The notes beneath the pieces were generated by a model. It was not told where the DNA came from and did not search any database. It saw only the letters and a list, made by a program, of their open reading frames with translations. 64,000 nt of DNA from Stenotrophomonas sp. ASS1 (lineage in GTDB: Bacteria; Pseudomonadota; Gammaproteobacteria; Xanthomonadales; Xanthomonadaceae). A program made the translations under genes and the position numbers. Where the stretch lies: positions 2,810,001 to 2,874,000 of the forward strand of contig NZ_CP031167.1 of the NCBI RefSeq assembly GCF_004346925.1, written 5' to 3'. Positions 27,068 through 35,702 of the stretch are shown in pieces; within the stretch, counting starts at the first letter, position 1, and each line of letters opens with the position of its first letter.

Positions 27068-29526
27068 TTGGCGTTCTTCACGTAGGTGTCGAACCAGTTC
27101 AGCATCTCCGACACCAGCTGCTCGTTGGACTCCAGCGCGGTGTACCAGTGCGGTTCGTTCGGCAGCATCACCAGGCGGGTGGTACCGCCGTTGCCACGAA
27201 TGGCCTGGTACAGCTTGCGCGACTGGAACGGTTCGGTGCCCGGGTTGGCATCGTCCTCACCGTGCACCAGCAGCAGCGGCAGCTTGATCTTGTCGGCATA
27301 GAAGAACGGCGAGGCCTTCAGGTACACGTCCTGCGCCTGCCATACCGAGCGACGCTCGTTCTGGAAGCCGAACGGGGTAAAGGTCTTGTTGTACGAACCG
27401 CTGGTCGCCACACCGGCCTTGAACAGGTTGGTGTGCGCGATCAGGTTGGCGGTCATCAGGCCGCCATGGCTGTGACCGGTCACGCCGATGCGGTTGCGGT
27501 CGACCACGCCCATGTCCACGGCCTTGTCCACCGCTGCCTTGGCGTCGGCTTCCAGCTGCTCCAGGTAGGTGTCGTAGGCGTTCTTCGGGTCGCCCACGAT
27601 CGGGAACGAGGCGTTGTCGATGATCGCGTAGCCGGCCAGCAGCATCAGGCGGTACGGCTGCAGACGGGTGAAGGTCTGCTGCGAACCGGACACCTGGCCG
27701 GCCTGCGCAGCATTGGCGAAGTCGGCCGGGTATGCGTACAGGATCGCCGGCACGCGCTGGCCTTCCTTGTAGCCCGGCGGCGTATACAGGGTGAACGACA
27801 GGTCCACGCCGTCGGCACGCTTGTAGGTCACCAGCTGCTTCTTGATCTGGCGCACTTCCGGGGTCGGGTCGACCAGCTTGGTCAGCGCGGTCGTGGTCGA
27901 CGCGAACTGCGCCTCGCCGGCCTTCGCATCGGCCACTGCCTCCCCCTGCTGGCGGATGAAGGCGTTCGGCGGATCGATCACCGACTGGTGCCAGGTCAGG
28001 TAGCGCCCCTGCGTGTTGCTGAAGCCGAGGAACTGTTCGTAGGCGTCGGCACTGCTACGGAACAGGCGCTCGCTCTTCAGCGTGCCCAGGTCCAGGCGGT
28101 CGAGGAACGGACGATCGCCCTGCGGCGAGGCGCCACGGCCGCTGAGGAACACGTGGTTGCCCTCACGGCGCACGACCTGCGCACCATTCGGCAGACGGGT
28201 GAACACCAGGTTGCCGGGGTTGGCGTACAGCTCGTCGCTGGACATGTCCCACAGCAGGCGGCCTTCCTTCTTCGGCTGGTCCACATCGACGATGCGGGTC
28301 TGCATCCAGTGGCGGTTCTCGTCGTTCTCGTACTGGAAGGCTACGGCCGGATCGGCGGTCCACGCGAAGCCCTCGAATCGCTGCGCGGTACGGGTGATCT
28401 CGGTCGGCTTGCCGTTGAACGGGGCCTTCAGCATCAGCACGCGGTCACGGTGCGGCACGCTGACCTTCCAGTCGCCCTTGTCCAGCGCTTCGGCATAGAC
28501 CAGGGTCGCCGGATCGGTGGCTCGCCAGTCGAAACCGCGCGGGCCTTCCGGTACGCCGTGCACCGGCACGCGATCCGCCAGCGGCAGGCTGGCGATCGGC
28601 GTGCTACGGCCATTGCTCACGTCCAGTACGGCCACGTCGTTGGCGAAGCGCTGGTAGGTCACCGCATGTGAGTACGGCGCCTTGATCGATTCGGTCAGCA
28701 CGTGCACGCCATCGGGCGCGGCGCTGACCTCGTTGAACAGCGCAGGCTGCCCCACCGGGCGCACGCTGCCCGCGGCGGTATCGACCACGGCCAGCTGCGA
28801 AGCGCCGTAGTAGGCGAACAGCTTTTCATCATGCACGCTGGTCAGCGTGTCGCGGGCTTCGTAGGTGCTGCTCTCGCCACTGCTGCCCAGCGATTCCTGC
28901 GCATCCGGACCGGTCGGCACGCCACCGTTGGACGGCGCCGGACCCTGATTGGCCGGCACCAGTTTCACCAGCAGGTTCTGGCTGCCACCCAGCCACTGCA
29001 CGGTGTAGCCGAAGATCGGATTCAGCTGCACGTTCGGCACCTGCTTCACCTGGCCGGTGGCCGCATCGCCCACCCACAGCTGCACGCTGGTATCGACCGC
29101 ATTCTGGAAGGCGAAGTGGCTGCCATCGGCCGACCACAGCGCGCCGGTGGCGCAGCCCTGCGGCAGGTTGACCTTGGTCTCCTTGCCGCTGCCGATATCG
29201 ACCAGGGTGAAGTCGGCCACGCAGGCCGGAATACCGTAGCCGCCGGGGGTGTCATGCCGACTGCGGTTCTTCGGCTCCAGGCGCACGCCGGCCAGCTTCA
29301 GGTACGGCTGGGCGACGCGGCTGATCGACGGGTAGGTCTGCGCGGTGGTCAGCAGCAGGCGCTGGCCGCCCGGGGCCACGTTCGGTGCTGGCGGCGGCGG
29401 TGCCTTCAGCACCTTGAGCAGGTGCTCCGGCGGCTTCGCGTAATCGGCAAGCGCCGGGCCAGCGGCCAGCAGGCCGACGGTGGCAACGGCAACGGCCGCT
29501 GCCAGAGAGGTTCGACGGATCAGCAT
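27064..29526 (-). CDS. S9 family (prolyl oligopeptidase-like, S9D-type) serine peptidase
   Basis: An 820-residue exported peptidase. A signal peptide (MLIRRTSLAAAVAVATVGLLAAGPALA) precedes PPEHLLKVLKAPPPPAPN and the beta-propeller. The C-terminal alpha/beta-hydrolase domain carries the nucleophile in GVTGHSHGGLM, the acid in LLVHGEDDANPGTEPFQS and the His in LPNEPHWY. The N-terminal pattern (PPPEH..., PYLKLAGVRLEPKNRS) resembles the S9D glutamyl endopeptidase group of plants and bacteria, so it may cleave after acidic residues. Start: a longer frame reaches 29568, but the ATG at 29526 directly begins the signal peptide. Confidence 0.92.
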   Translation of the reverse strand: MLIRRTSLAAAVAVATVGLLAAGPALADYAKPPEHLLKVLKAPPPPAPNVAPGGQRLLLTTAQTYPSISRVAQPYLKLAGVRLEPKNRSRHDTPGGYGIPACVADFTLVDIGSGKETKVNLPQGCATGALWSADGSHFAFQNAVDTSVQLWVGDAATGQVKQVPNVQLNPIFGYTVQWLGGSQNLLVKLVPANQGPAPSNGGVPTGPDAQESLGSSGESSTYEARDTLTSVHDEKLFAYYGASQLAVVDTAAGSVRPVGQPALFNEVSAAPDGVHVLTESIKAPYSHAVTYQRFANDVAVLDVSNGRSTPIASLPLADRVPVHGVPEGPRGFDWRATDPATLVYAEALDKGDWKVSVPHRDRVLMLKAPFNGKPTEITRTAQRFEGFAWTADPAVAFQYENDENRHWMQTRIVDVDQPKKEGRLLWDMSSDELYANPGNLVFTRLPNGAQVVRREGNHVFLSGRGASPQGDRPFLDRLDLGTLKSERLFRSSADAYEQFLGFSNTQGRYLTWHQSVIDPPNAFIRQQGEAVADAKAGEAQFASTTTALTKLVDPTPEVRQIKKQLVTYKRADGVDLSFTLYTPPGYKEGQRVPAILYAYPADFANAAQAGQVSGSQQTFTRLQPYRLMLLAGYAIIDNASFPIVGDPKNAYDTYLEQLEADAKAAVDKAVDMGVVDRNRIGVTGHSHGGLMTANLIAHTNLFKAGVATSGSYNKTFTPFGFQNERRSVWQAQDVYLKASPFFYADKIKLPLLLVHGEDDANPGTEPFQSRKLYQAIRGNGGTTRLVMLPNEPHWYTALESNEQLVSEMLNWFDTYVKNAK

Positions 29527-29675
29527 CCTTATCCCCTGGGGTGTGAATGGGTACCCGGAATCGGGCATGGCCCCGAATCTAGCACCGCAGGGGTTGTCGT
29601 GAATGGGCCGGAAGGGCTAGTGGCCGGATGGGGCAAAGTGCAGCTCCGGCAGGTGCCGGGGAGCTGCCGGCACCT

Positions 29676-29698
29676 GCCAGGCATGGCCTGGCACTACT
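29676..29698 (-). repeat. SMAG repeat supplying a stop codon
   Basis: On the minus strand this reads GTAGTGCCAGGCC then its inverse. Its GTAG head (29694-29697) contains the TAG stop of the gene ending at 29694. Confidence 0.75.
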
Positions 29699-30023
29699 GC
29701 TGGGCGTGCAGGTCCCAGGCGGTGAGATAGTCCGGGTCGACCACGATCATGCCGCTGTTGCTCATCCGGTACTCGCCCGGCTGGGCCGGCAGGTACTGGT
29801 CGAGCATCGGCGGCAGGTAACGCTCGTGGCCATCATTCTCGTCGGCCAGCACCACGCCTTCATCGGCACTGATGCGCAGCACCGTTCCCGCGTACTGCTC
29901 CAGTCCCTGCACCTGGCCGTCGCCGCCGTAGCGGGTCACCCCGACCAGCACCAGTTTTCCGATCATTTCCTCGACCTTGGCATCGTCCAGGGCCGGCAGC
30001 ATTCGTTCGTATTGGTCGCTCAT
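29694..30023 (-). CDS. Conserved small acidic protein, function unknown
   Basis: A 109-residue soluble protein (MSDQYERMLPALDDAKVEEMIGKLVLVGVT...) with a small beta-barrel-like middle (QYAGTVLRISADEGVVLADENDGHERYLPP) and PGEYRMSNSGMIVVDPDYLTAW at the end. The first ATG of the frame that has a strong GGAGGTG upstream is at 30023, so the extended frame to 30161 is not used. It has no recognised domain. The TAG stop comes from a SMAG repeat. Confidence 0.75.
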   Translation of the reverse strand: MSDQYERMLPALDDAKVEEMIGKLVLVGVTRYGGDGQVQGLEQYAGTVLRISADEGVVLADENDGHERYLPPMLDQYLPAQPGEYRMSNSGMIVVDPDYLTAWDLHAQQ

Positions 30024-30484
30024 CGGTGCACCTCCAAAGCCTGCAGGATCATCATGGACAAGCCAGCCTCCGCGCTGCGAAGGCCATCGGGCAACGCAGA
30101 GGACAATCTGGCGGGCGTATGTCTGTATTGCAGGGCCGGCAAGAGCATGCCGGGACCGCATCGGGTGAACAGTGGCAGATGCTGTGGGTGGCGGCCATCC
30201 GTGCCGGCAAAGTGGCCGTATCAGACCAGGGTCAACACCACGCGTTGCATTGCATGCAGGTTAAAGCGTGACAGCTGCGCAGTTGTTGCATGACGGCCTC
30301 CTGTTGAAGGTCACACGCGAAGTTGATGCTCCATGGACCCGATGCTGACATCGCGCGCGGAATGGTCAAGTGAAGAATGCGCACCCGTTCACCTTTTGTA
30401 ACGCATTCGGATGCCTCGATTACGCTTAACCTCTGCTTCATCCGGCTGGCCCTAGGGTCAGCCTTCAATCTGCAAGGAACGCAC
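30024..30484. other. Intergenic region with weak small-ORF candidates
   Basis: This 461-base gap lies between a minus-strand small gene and the effector/immunity locus. It holds a 19-codon minus-strand frame with a strong Shine-Dalgarno (30232-30291, listed separately) and a plus-strand frame (30119-30271, 50 codons, beginning MSVLQGRQEHAGTASGEQW) with no clear ribosome site. The 3' part (30380-30484) is less GC-rich and should hold the promoter of the immunity gene, but no hexamer pair stands out. Confidence 0.5.
30232..30291 (-). CDS. Possible 19-residue cysteine-rich peptide
   Basis: An ATG at 30291 is preceded by AGGAGG with 5-base spacing, one of the best Shine-Dalgarno sites in the window. 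The frame reads MQQLRSCHALTCMQCNAWC and stops. Four of 19 residues are Cys. It could be a leader peptide or a chance frame; no obvious attenuator structure or sulfur-metabolism gene follows on that strand. Confidence 0.3.
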   Translation of the reverse strand: MQQLRSCHALTCMQCNAWC

Positions 30485-31102
30485 ATGCCCCGGTACGCAT
30501 TCATACGACCGTGGACGCTCGCACTTTCAGCGGCCGCGCTCTGCGCCTGCGCACATGCCGCCGACCGCACGCCGACTTCTCAAGGAACCGACACCATGGC
30601 CCCCGCCGTATCCGAGACCACTTCGCCCTCCCCGCTCAATGCCGAGCAGTTGCTGCTGCGCCTGCTGGACCTGATCAAGGTCACGACCTCCACCCGCGAG
30701 CTCACCGCTGAGCGCCTGTCCGCAGCGATGCAGGCGCCGGCGCAGGTCTTCGGCCCCGGCCACTTCGGCTATGGCGGCACGCTGACACCGGAATGGGGCT
30801 ATGGACTGGAAGTGCAGCGGGCCGGCACTGCCGACGCGCGGCTGGATCTGAACTTCATGGACACAAGCAGCGATCGCAAGGCCTCGGCTGCGGCGATCTG
30901 CCAGGTCGACTTCAACCACTTCGCTTCGGCACTGGATGCCGCCGGCTTCAAGCGCGAGACGGTGCGCGGCGAACACGGCCGAGTGATCTACGACCGCTTC
31001 GATCGACCACAGCTGAGCATCAAGGTCGACACGATGCCCGAGAACCCCCACGCCCTCGGCGACGCCACGCATGCCTGCGTGCGTCTTGTCACCGTGCAGT
31101 AA
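30485..31102 (+). CDS. Putative periplasmic/lipoprotein immunity protein of the XVIPCD effector
   Basis: A 205-residue exported protein. The N-terminus (MPRYAFIRPWTLALSAAALCACAHAADRT) is a signal peptide with a possible lipobox LCA-C22, or a signal peptidase I site at AHA-AD. The mature part is a mixed alpha/beta domain (VFGPGHFGYGGTLTPEWGYGLEV, AICQVDFNHFASALDAAGFKRE, ATHACVRLV) with two cysteines. I do not recognise a family. It is 12 bp upstream of an XVIPCD effector, and effector genes for the Xanthomonadales type IV secretion system typically have an exported immunity gene in this position, so the immunity role is inferred from context. Confidence 0.65.
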   Translation: MPRYAFIRPWTLALSAAALCACAHAADRTPTSQGTDTMAPAVSETTSPSPLNAEQLLLRLLDLIKVTTSTRELTAERLSAAMQAPAQVFGPGHFGYGGTLTPEWGYGLEVQRAGTADARLDLNFMDTSSDRKASAAAICQVDFNHFASALDAAGFKRETVRGEHGRVIYDRFDRPQLSIKVDTMPENPHALGDATHACVRLVTVQ

Positions 31103-31114
31103 GGGGAGCCATCA

Positions 31115-32536
31115 ATGACGATCCTTTCCGCAGAAACGGAACGCCTGCTGGGCGAATTCGCTGGCAAGACCGACGTCACCAGCGACCAGGTCGACAACCT
31201 GCGCAGCGTCATCGCGGGCTCGCCCGTGCTGGCAAAGCAGGTGGACGCCGCCATCGCGGCAGGCCACCTGGAACGCTTCGAACTATTGCCCGCTACAAGC
31301 AACGCGGGTGGCACCTACGAGACCGGCACGAAATCCATCAACCTGCCCGCCAGCAGCTTGTCGACCCCGTCGGCCCCGGACAGGTTCGACGCGGCTGAGG
31401 TTGCCTTTGTGCTCGGTCACGAGATCCAGCACGGCTTCAACGATGCTGATGTCGAGCGCGCCTACGTGCAGTTCGAAGCCGACGTGGAGCAGGTCGCGGG
31501 CCGTACAACGAGCCATGATTACACCGAGGCGATCGGCACCCTGCTCGCGGCCAACCGCCGCGATGAGGCTTCTTCGAACATCGCAGGCTGGAATGCGCTG
31601 GTCAGCCAGGTACGTGCCAACAACCCGGACGCCACCCTGCGCGACCTGTACGAAGCCAGCACCCGCTCGACAGATGTCATCCAGTCGCGACCCGGCCCGC
31701 CGATCACCTATGCCCCGCACCCGGAGCTGACCCTCAATGCGGACCTGACCATCTCCCCCACCGCAGCCAACATCGAGGGAATGGCCAGGCACTATTACGA
31801 TCAGGGCGTCAGCACCGGCCTCGGCCATCATGGGAATTCGGACTACCAGAATTTCTACGGCGCCCTGGCGATCGGACTGGCCAGCGAATTCGAGGCCGCG
31901 AATCCAGCGCCCGATGGCGTCAGCCGGATGGAAGTGAACATGAAGAAGCTGGGCCTGGACGAGCGCCTGCTGGAGCAGAACGGGCTCAACCTCGGCGAGG
32001 GCTCGCCCCCGCGCCAGCCCTACTTCGATACCAGTACCTCGCCGTCGACGCTGCATTACTTCGACCACACTGAGGGCACGCATACGCATGTGCCGATCAC
32101 CACACAGCATGCGGTGGAGGGCGATGGCTTACCGACGCTGCTTGCGGAAGGCCGTGACCGTTCGCTGCACGAGCAGATCCGCGGCAAGGTAGCTGAGCTG
32201 GATGCTGCCAACGGACGCAGTTTCGATGCGTCCAGCGAGCGCCTGAGTGCCAGCCTGCTGGTGCTGGCCCGCGAAAACGGGCTGGACCGGGTCGACCATG
32301 TGGTGCTCAGCCGCCAGACCGAGGGTGTGGGCGCGGCACAGAACATCTTTGTGGTGAAGGGGCCGCTGGATGATCCGGCCTCGCTGCGCGCCTCATCACC
32401 CACTGCCGAGGCCGCCCAGCGCCCTGTGCAGGACAGCCTGGATACGCTTGCCGTGGTCAACCAGCGGCAGGCCGATCAGGCCACGCAGGAACAGGTCCGC
32501 GTGCAGGAGCAGCAGCGCGGCGCGCTGACGCACTGA
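31115..32536 (+). CDS. Type IV secretion antibacterial effector: HExxH metallopeptidase domain plus XVIPCD
   Basis: A 473-residue protein with no signal peptide. Residues ~60-130 hold a zinc-peptidase-like core (GTYETGTKSINLP, then VAFVLGHEIQHGFND with H102-E-x-x-H106, and a possible third ligand around E121). Residues ~347-473 match the XVIPCD secretion tail: RDRSLHEQIRGKVAELDAA, SERLSASLLVLARENGL, RVDHVVLS, NIFVVKGPLDDP, AAQRPVQDSL and a Gln-rich end. XVIPCDs dock to VirD4 of the Xanthomonadales bacteria-killing T4SS. The cognate immunity protein is probably the gene just upstream. The machinery itself is not in this window. GGGGAG sits 8 bases before the ATG. Confidence 0.85.
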   Translation: MTILSAETERLLGEFAGKTDVTSDQVDNLRSVIAGSPVLAKQVDAAIAAGHLERFELLPATSNAGGTYETGTKSINLPASSLSTPSAPDRFDAAEVAFVLGHEIQHGFNDADVERAYVQFEADVEQVAGRTTSHDYTEAIGTLLAANRRDEASSNIAGWNALVSQVRANNPDATLRDLYEASTRSTDVIQSRPGPPITYAPHPELTLNADLTISPTAANIEGMARHYYDQGVSTGLGHHGNSDYQNFYGALAIGLASEFEAANPAPDGVSRMEVNMKKLGLDERLLEQNGLNLGEGSPPRQPYFDTSTSPSTLHYFDHTEGTHTHVPITTQHAVEGDGLPTLLAEGRDRSLHEQIRGKVAELDAANGRSFDASSERLSASLLVLARENGLDRVDHVVLSRQTEGVGAAQNIFVVKGPLDDPASLRASSPTAEAAQRPVQDSLDTLAVVNQRQADQATQEQVRVQEQQRGALTH

Positions 32537-32606
32537 CGGGGAACGACATGGAGCCGCCGGGACGCGCCCGGCGCTCCCTTGGCGGCACCCACGCTAGAAT
32601 GCGCGC

Positions 32607-33383
32607 ATGCGCACCGTACATGCCCTCCGCTACATCACCCCCTTGCGGGAAGGTGGCTCCCTGCCGGCCGTGGTCGAGACCGACGACGACGGCATGGCCG
32701 TGCTGAAGTTCCGTGGCGCCGGCCAGGGCCCGAAGGCGCTGATCGCCGAGCTGATCGCTGGCGAAATGGCGCGCACGCTGGGCCTGCCGATTCCGGAGAT
32801 CCTGTTCGTGGAGCTGGACCGCGAGTTCGCCCGCACCGAGCCCGACCCGGAGATCCAGGAACTGATACGCGCCAGTGAAGGTTTGAACCTGGGCCTGGAC
32901 TACCTCCCCGGTGCGATCAACTACGACCCGGCGGCGATGCCGGTGGATGCCGACCTGGCATCGCGCATCGTCTGGTTCGATGCGTTCACCAGCAATGTCG
33001 ATCGCACCACGCGCAACCCCAACCTGATGGTGTGGCATCGAAAGCTGTACCTGATCGACCACGGTGCGGCCATGTATTTCCATCACGACTGGGCCAACGC
33101 CGGCGATGCCTGCGAAAAGCCATTCGTGCTGATCCGCGACCATGTGCTGCTGTCGTTCGCCAGCCACATCGCCGAGGTGGATGCCGAGCTGGCCGCGCGC
33201 CTGACCGATGCCGAGATCGAGCGCATCGTCGGCCTGGTGCCGGACAGCTGGCTGGTGAATGAGCCGGCGTTCGACAGCCCACAGGCCTATCGCCAAGGCT
33301 ATATCGACTATCTCAAGCAGCGCCTGAAAGTGCGTGCGGTGTTCGTGCAGGAGGCCATCCGTGCCCACGCTGCACACGTATGA
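32607..33383 (+). CDS. HipA-like kinase-domain protein
   Basis: A 258-residue protein of the short HipA-like family. It shows VLKFRGAGQGPKALIAELIAGEMARTLGLPIPE (ATP-binding lysine and helix), WFDAFTSNVDRTTRNPNLMVW (catalytic-loop Asp and Asn) and LYLIDHGAAMYF (a DxG-like metal site). It lacks the N-terminal domain of full-length HipA toxins. It overlaps the next gene, a DUF3037 protein, by 23 bases; HipA-like/DUF3037 pairs recur in bacteria. Whether this is a toxin, a regulator or a housekeeping kinase is not known. Confidence 0.85.
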   Translation: MRTVHALRYITPLREGGSLPAVVETDDDGMAVLKFRGAGQGPKALIAELIAGEMARTLGLPIPEILFVELDREFARTEPDPEIQELIRASEGLNLGLDYLPGAINYDPAAMPVDADLASRIVWFDAFTSNVDRTTRNPNLMVWHRKLYLIDHGAAMYFHHDWANAGDACEKPFVLIRDHVLLSFASHIAEVDAELAARLTDAEIERIVGLVPDSWLVNEPAFDSPQAYRQGYIDYLKQRLKVRAVFVQEAIRAHAAHV

Positions 33384-33753
33384 CTATGCGGTCATCCGCG
33401 TGGTACCGCGGGTGGAGCGCGAGGAATTCATCAACGTCGGGGTGATCGTCTCCTGTCCCGGTGCGCGTCATCTGGAAGCGGCCATCGAGATCGATCCGGC
33501 ACGCCTGCACGCCTTCGCGCCAGCGCTGGACCAGGAGGCGCTGCAGCCATGGCTGGATGCGATCGTGGCGATCTGCCGCGGCGATGCCAGCGCCGGGCCG
33601 ATCGCGCAGCTGCCGGCGCGCGCGCGCTTCCATTTCCTCACCGCCAAGCGTAGTTCGGTCGTGCAGATGTCGAGCACGCATGTGGGCCGCACGGCCGATC
33701 CGGCGGGTGTGGTGGAACACTTGATGACGAAGATGGTGCGGGTGCCGCGCTGA
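33361..33753 (+). CDS. DUF3037 domain protein
   Basis: A 130-residue protein starting at GTG 33361, with AGGAGG eight bases upstream (inside the end of the HipA-like gene). It carries the DUF3037 signature YDYAVIRVVPRVEREEFINVGVIVSC and ends with PARARFHFLTAKRSSVVQMS. No function is known. The overlap with the HipA-like gene implies coupled translation and a shared role. An ATG further upstream (33334) is in frame but lacks a ribosome site. Confidence 0.88.
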   Translation: MPTLHTYDYAVIRVVPRVEREEFINVGVIVSCPGARHLEAAIEIDPARLHAFAPALDQEALQPWLDAIVAICRGDASAGPIAQLPARARFHFLTAKRSSVVQMSSTHVGRTADPAGVVEHLMTKMVRVPR

Positions 33754-33765
33754 CGCGCCCGTCTC

Positions 33766-33990
33766 TCACTTCCTGGCGCGCGCCCTGTGCCAGGCAATGA
33801 GCGCACAGGCTGCTGCAGCGGCAATCAACACCCACCCGGCTGCCGCTTGTCCATGCAGGTAGCCTTGTGCATACGCAGCACTGGCACCTTCGCTGGCCAT
33901 GGCCGGAGCACCCTTGAGTATCACGTGCACCCCACGCAGCAGCAGCACCATGCTGGCGACCAGACACACCACGGGAAGGAGTCGGCTCAT
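33766..33990 (-). CDS. Small two-helix membrane protein
   Basis: A 74-residue protein from the ATG at 33990 (MSRLLPVVCLVASMVLLLRGVHVILKG). It has two hydrophobic helices (~5-24 and ~50-67), a short outside loop rich in Ala/Gly/Ser, and a basic C-terminus (WHRARARK). Function unknown. It converges on the DUF3037 gene, 12 bp apart. Confidence 0.6.
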   Translation of the reverse strand: MSRLLPVVCLVASMVLLLRGVHVILKGAPAMASEGASAAYAQGYLHGQAAAGWVLIAAAAACALIAWHRARARK

Positions 33991-34052
33991 GGCCCGATTC
34001 TGGTCCGCCACCTGCCCCAGCGTCAACATCGCTGTGGCATAGTCGCTCGGGA

Positions 34053-35483
34053 CTACAGCGGCACTCTTCGCGCGATGTAGTTGACCACATTGCCGATCGC
34101 ATCCGGGTCGACATTGGCCAGCCCAACGATCACATAGCCCTGCGCGGGTAGCACCACGATGGCACTGTTCGATCCGGGCGCACCGCCTTCGTGGCCGTAC
34201 TGATGCTCCCTGCCCTCGCCCTGCACCACGAAGCCGAACCCGTACCAGCCCTTGTGGTTCTGCGCCGTGGTGGCCTGCTGCAGCAATGCAGGTGAGACCA
34301 GCTTTCCGCTGCGCAGCGCCTCGGCGAACTTCACCATGTCGCTCACCGTGCTGTAGCCACCACCGGCTGACATGCCGCGCCAGGGCAGCGACTTCGTTTC
34401 ACGCACCCATTGCCCATCCTGCTTCGTATAGGCGACCGCACGCTGTGGCACCGTCACTGTTTCCGGTTCGAAGCCGGTGCCGGTCATGCCTGCCGGGCGC
34501 AGGATGTGTTGCTCCACATAGGCGTAGTACGACTGCCCGGAGACGGCCTCGATGATCCGCCCTAGCACGATGAAGCCATAGTTCGAGTAGCTGTCCTGGC
34601 TGCCGGGCGTGAACTGCGGTGCATCCTTGGCAAAACGCTGCACATAGTCATCCAGCGTCTTCAGCGACGCGGAATACTGCTCGAAATCGTCGCCGAAGAA
34701 ATCACCCAGGCCACTGGTATGGGTCAGCAGCTGGCGAACCGTCACGCTGTTGGCAACGGCCTTGTTCGGATAGTCCGGCAGGTGCTTGCCGATCGTGTCA
34801 TCGAGACTGAGTTTGCCCTCCTGCACCCGCTGCAGTATGGCCACTGCGGTGAACATCTTGTTGGAGGACGCAAGGCGGAACTGCGTATCCACGCCCACTG
34901 GAATGCCAGCGGTGCGATCGGCATTGCCACCGCGCCAGTCCAGCAGCACCTTGCCGTTCCGTGCCACCTGCAACGCACCCGACAGCGCGTCCTGGGCCCG
35001 CAGCGCCTCCAGCCTTGCTGTGGCATCGGCCATCAGGGCAGGCAAAGCAATCCTCTCCGGCTTGAACTTGTCCGGCGTTTCAGTGCCTTCGATCTGGAAC
35101 TGCTTCAGGTGCGCCGGATTGTCCGGGTCCATGCTGGCCGTCACCCACATCGCGCGCTCGTTCAGCTGGCCCATCACCAGCACCTTCGCGTGACCGGGCG
35201 CGCTCTGGCGTGTTTCCAGCACACTCAGCGGGCCGGTGCTCTCGCGGAACTCGAGATAGTCCTTGGGGCTGCTGCCTTCCTTCTTCGCATAGGTATCAGC
35301 GAACGCCTGCAGTTGCTCGAGGCTGCCAGCGTTGAAGGCCACCAGCCAGTCATCGATGGCGTCCTGCGCACGTGGATGTGCACGCTCGGAAGATGTAGCG
35401 CCGATTGCTGGAAAAACCGGGGTAACCATTAGAACCCAGCAGGCCAGTGCATTGCAGAGAAACAGGCGTCCAACAACCCTCAT
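34053..35483 (-). CDS. Exported beta-lactamase-fold serine hydrolase with N-terminal extension
   Basis: A 476-residue exported protein. A signal peptide (to about residue 29) is followed by a ~120-residue NTF2-like extension (DAIDDWLVAFNAGSLEQLQAFADTY), then the class-C-like hydrolase. Its motifs are S206-x-x-K209 in ASSNKMFTAVAIL, YSNYGF (YxN) and GHEGGAPG (HxG-like). Such proteins are usually D-aminopeptidases, esterases or PBP-like enzymes. The second domain type in front suggests substrate capture. It is a different subgroup from the serine hydrolase at 13316, whose YxN is altered. Confidence 0.88.
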   Translation of the reverse strand: MRVVGRLFLCNALACWVLMVTPVFPAIGATSSERAHPRAQDAIDDWLVAFNAGSLEQLQAFADTYAKKEGSSPKDYLEFRESTGPLSVLETRQSAPGHAKVLVMGQLNERAMWVTASMDPDNPAHLKQFQIEGTETPDKFKPERIALPALMADATARLEALRAQDALSGALQVARNGKVLLDWRGGNADRTAGIPVGVDTQFRLASSNKMFTAVAILQRVQEGKLSLDDTIGKHLPDYPNKAVANSVTVRQLLTHTSGLGDFFGDDFEQYSASLKTLDDYVQRFAKDAPQFTPGSQDSYSNYGFIVLGRIIEAVSGQSYYAYVEQHILRPAGMTGTGFEPETVTVPQRAVAYTKQDGQWVRETKSLPWRGMSAGGGYSTVSDMVKFAEALRSGKLVSPALLQQATTAQNHKGWYGFGFVVQGEGREHQYGHEGGAPGSNSAIVVLPAQGYVIVGLANVDPDAIGNVVNYIARRVPL

Positions 35484-35702
35484 GGCAGTTCCTTTGCGGG
35501 GATTCCTGGCCGCATCCTAGACCAAGGATGCGGCCGCCGCATCGACGCCAGGGACTCTGCCGCAACACCTCAACAGTGACGCTGAATGCTTCGATGCGAC
35601 GCCATCCACTCCGCCTGCGTGGTGGAATGCGCACAGCCCCGGATGCAACGTGAATGCGTGATCCTTCGCAGTTGATGGAAACCCTGCTACCCGCTGGCCC
35701 CG

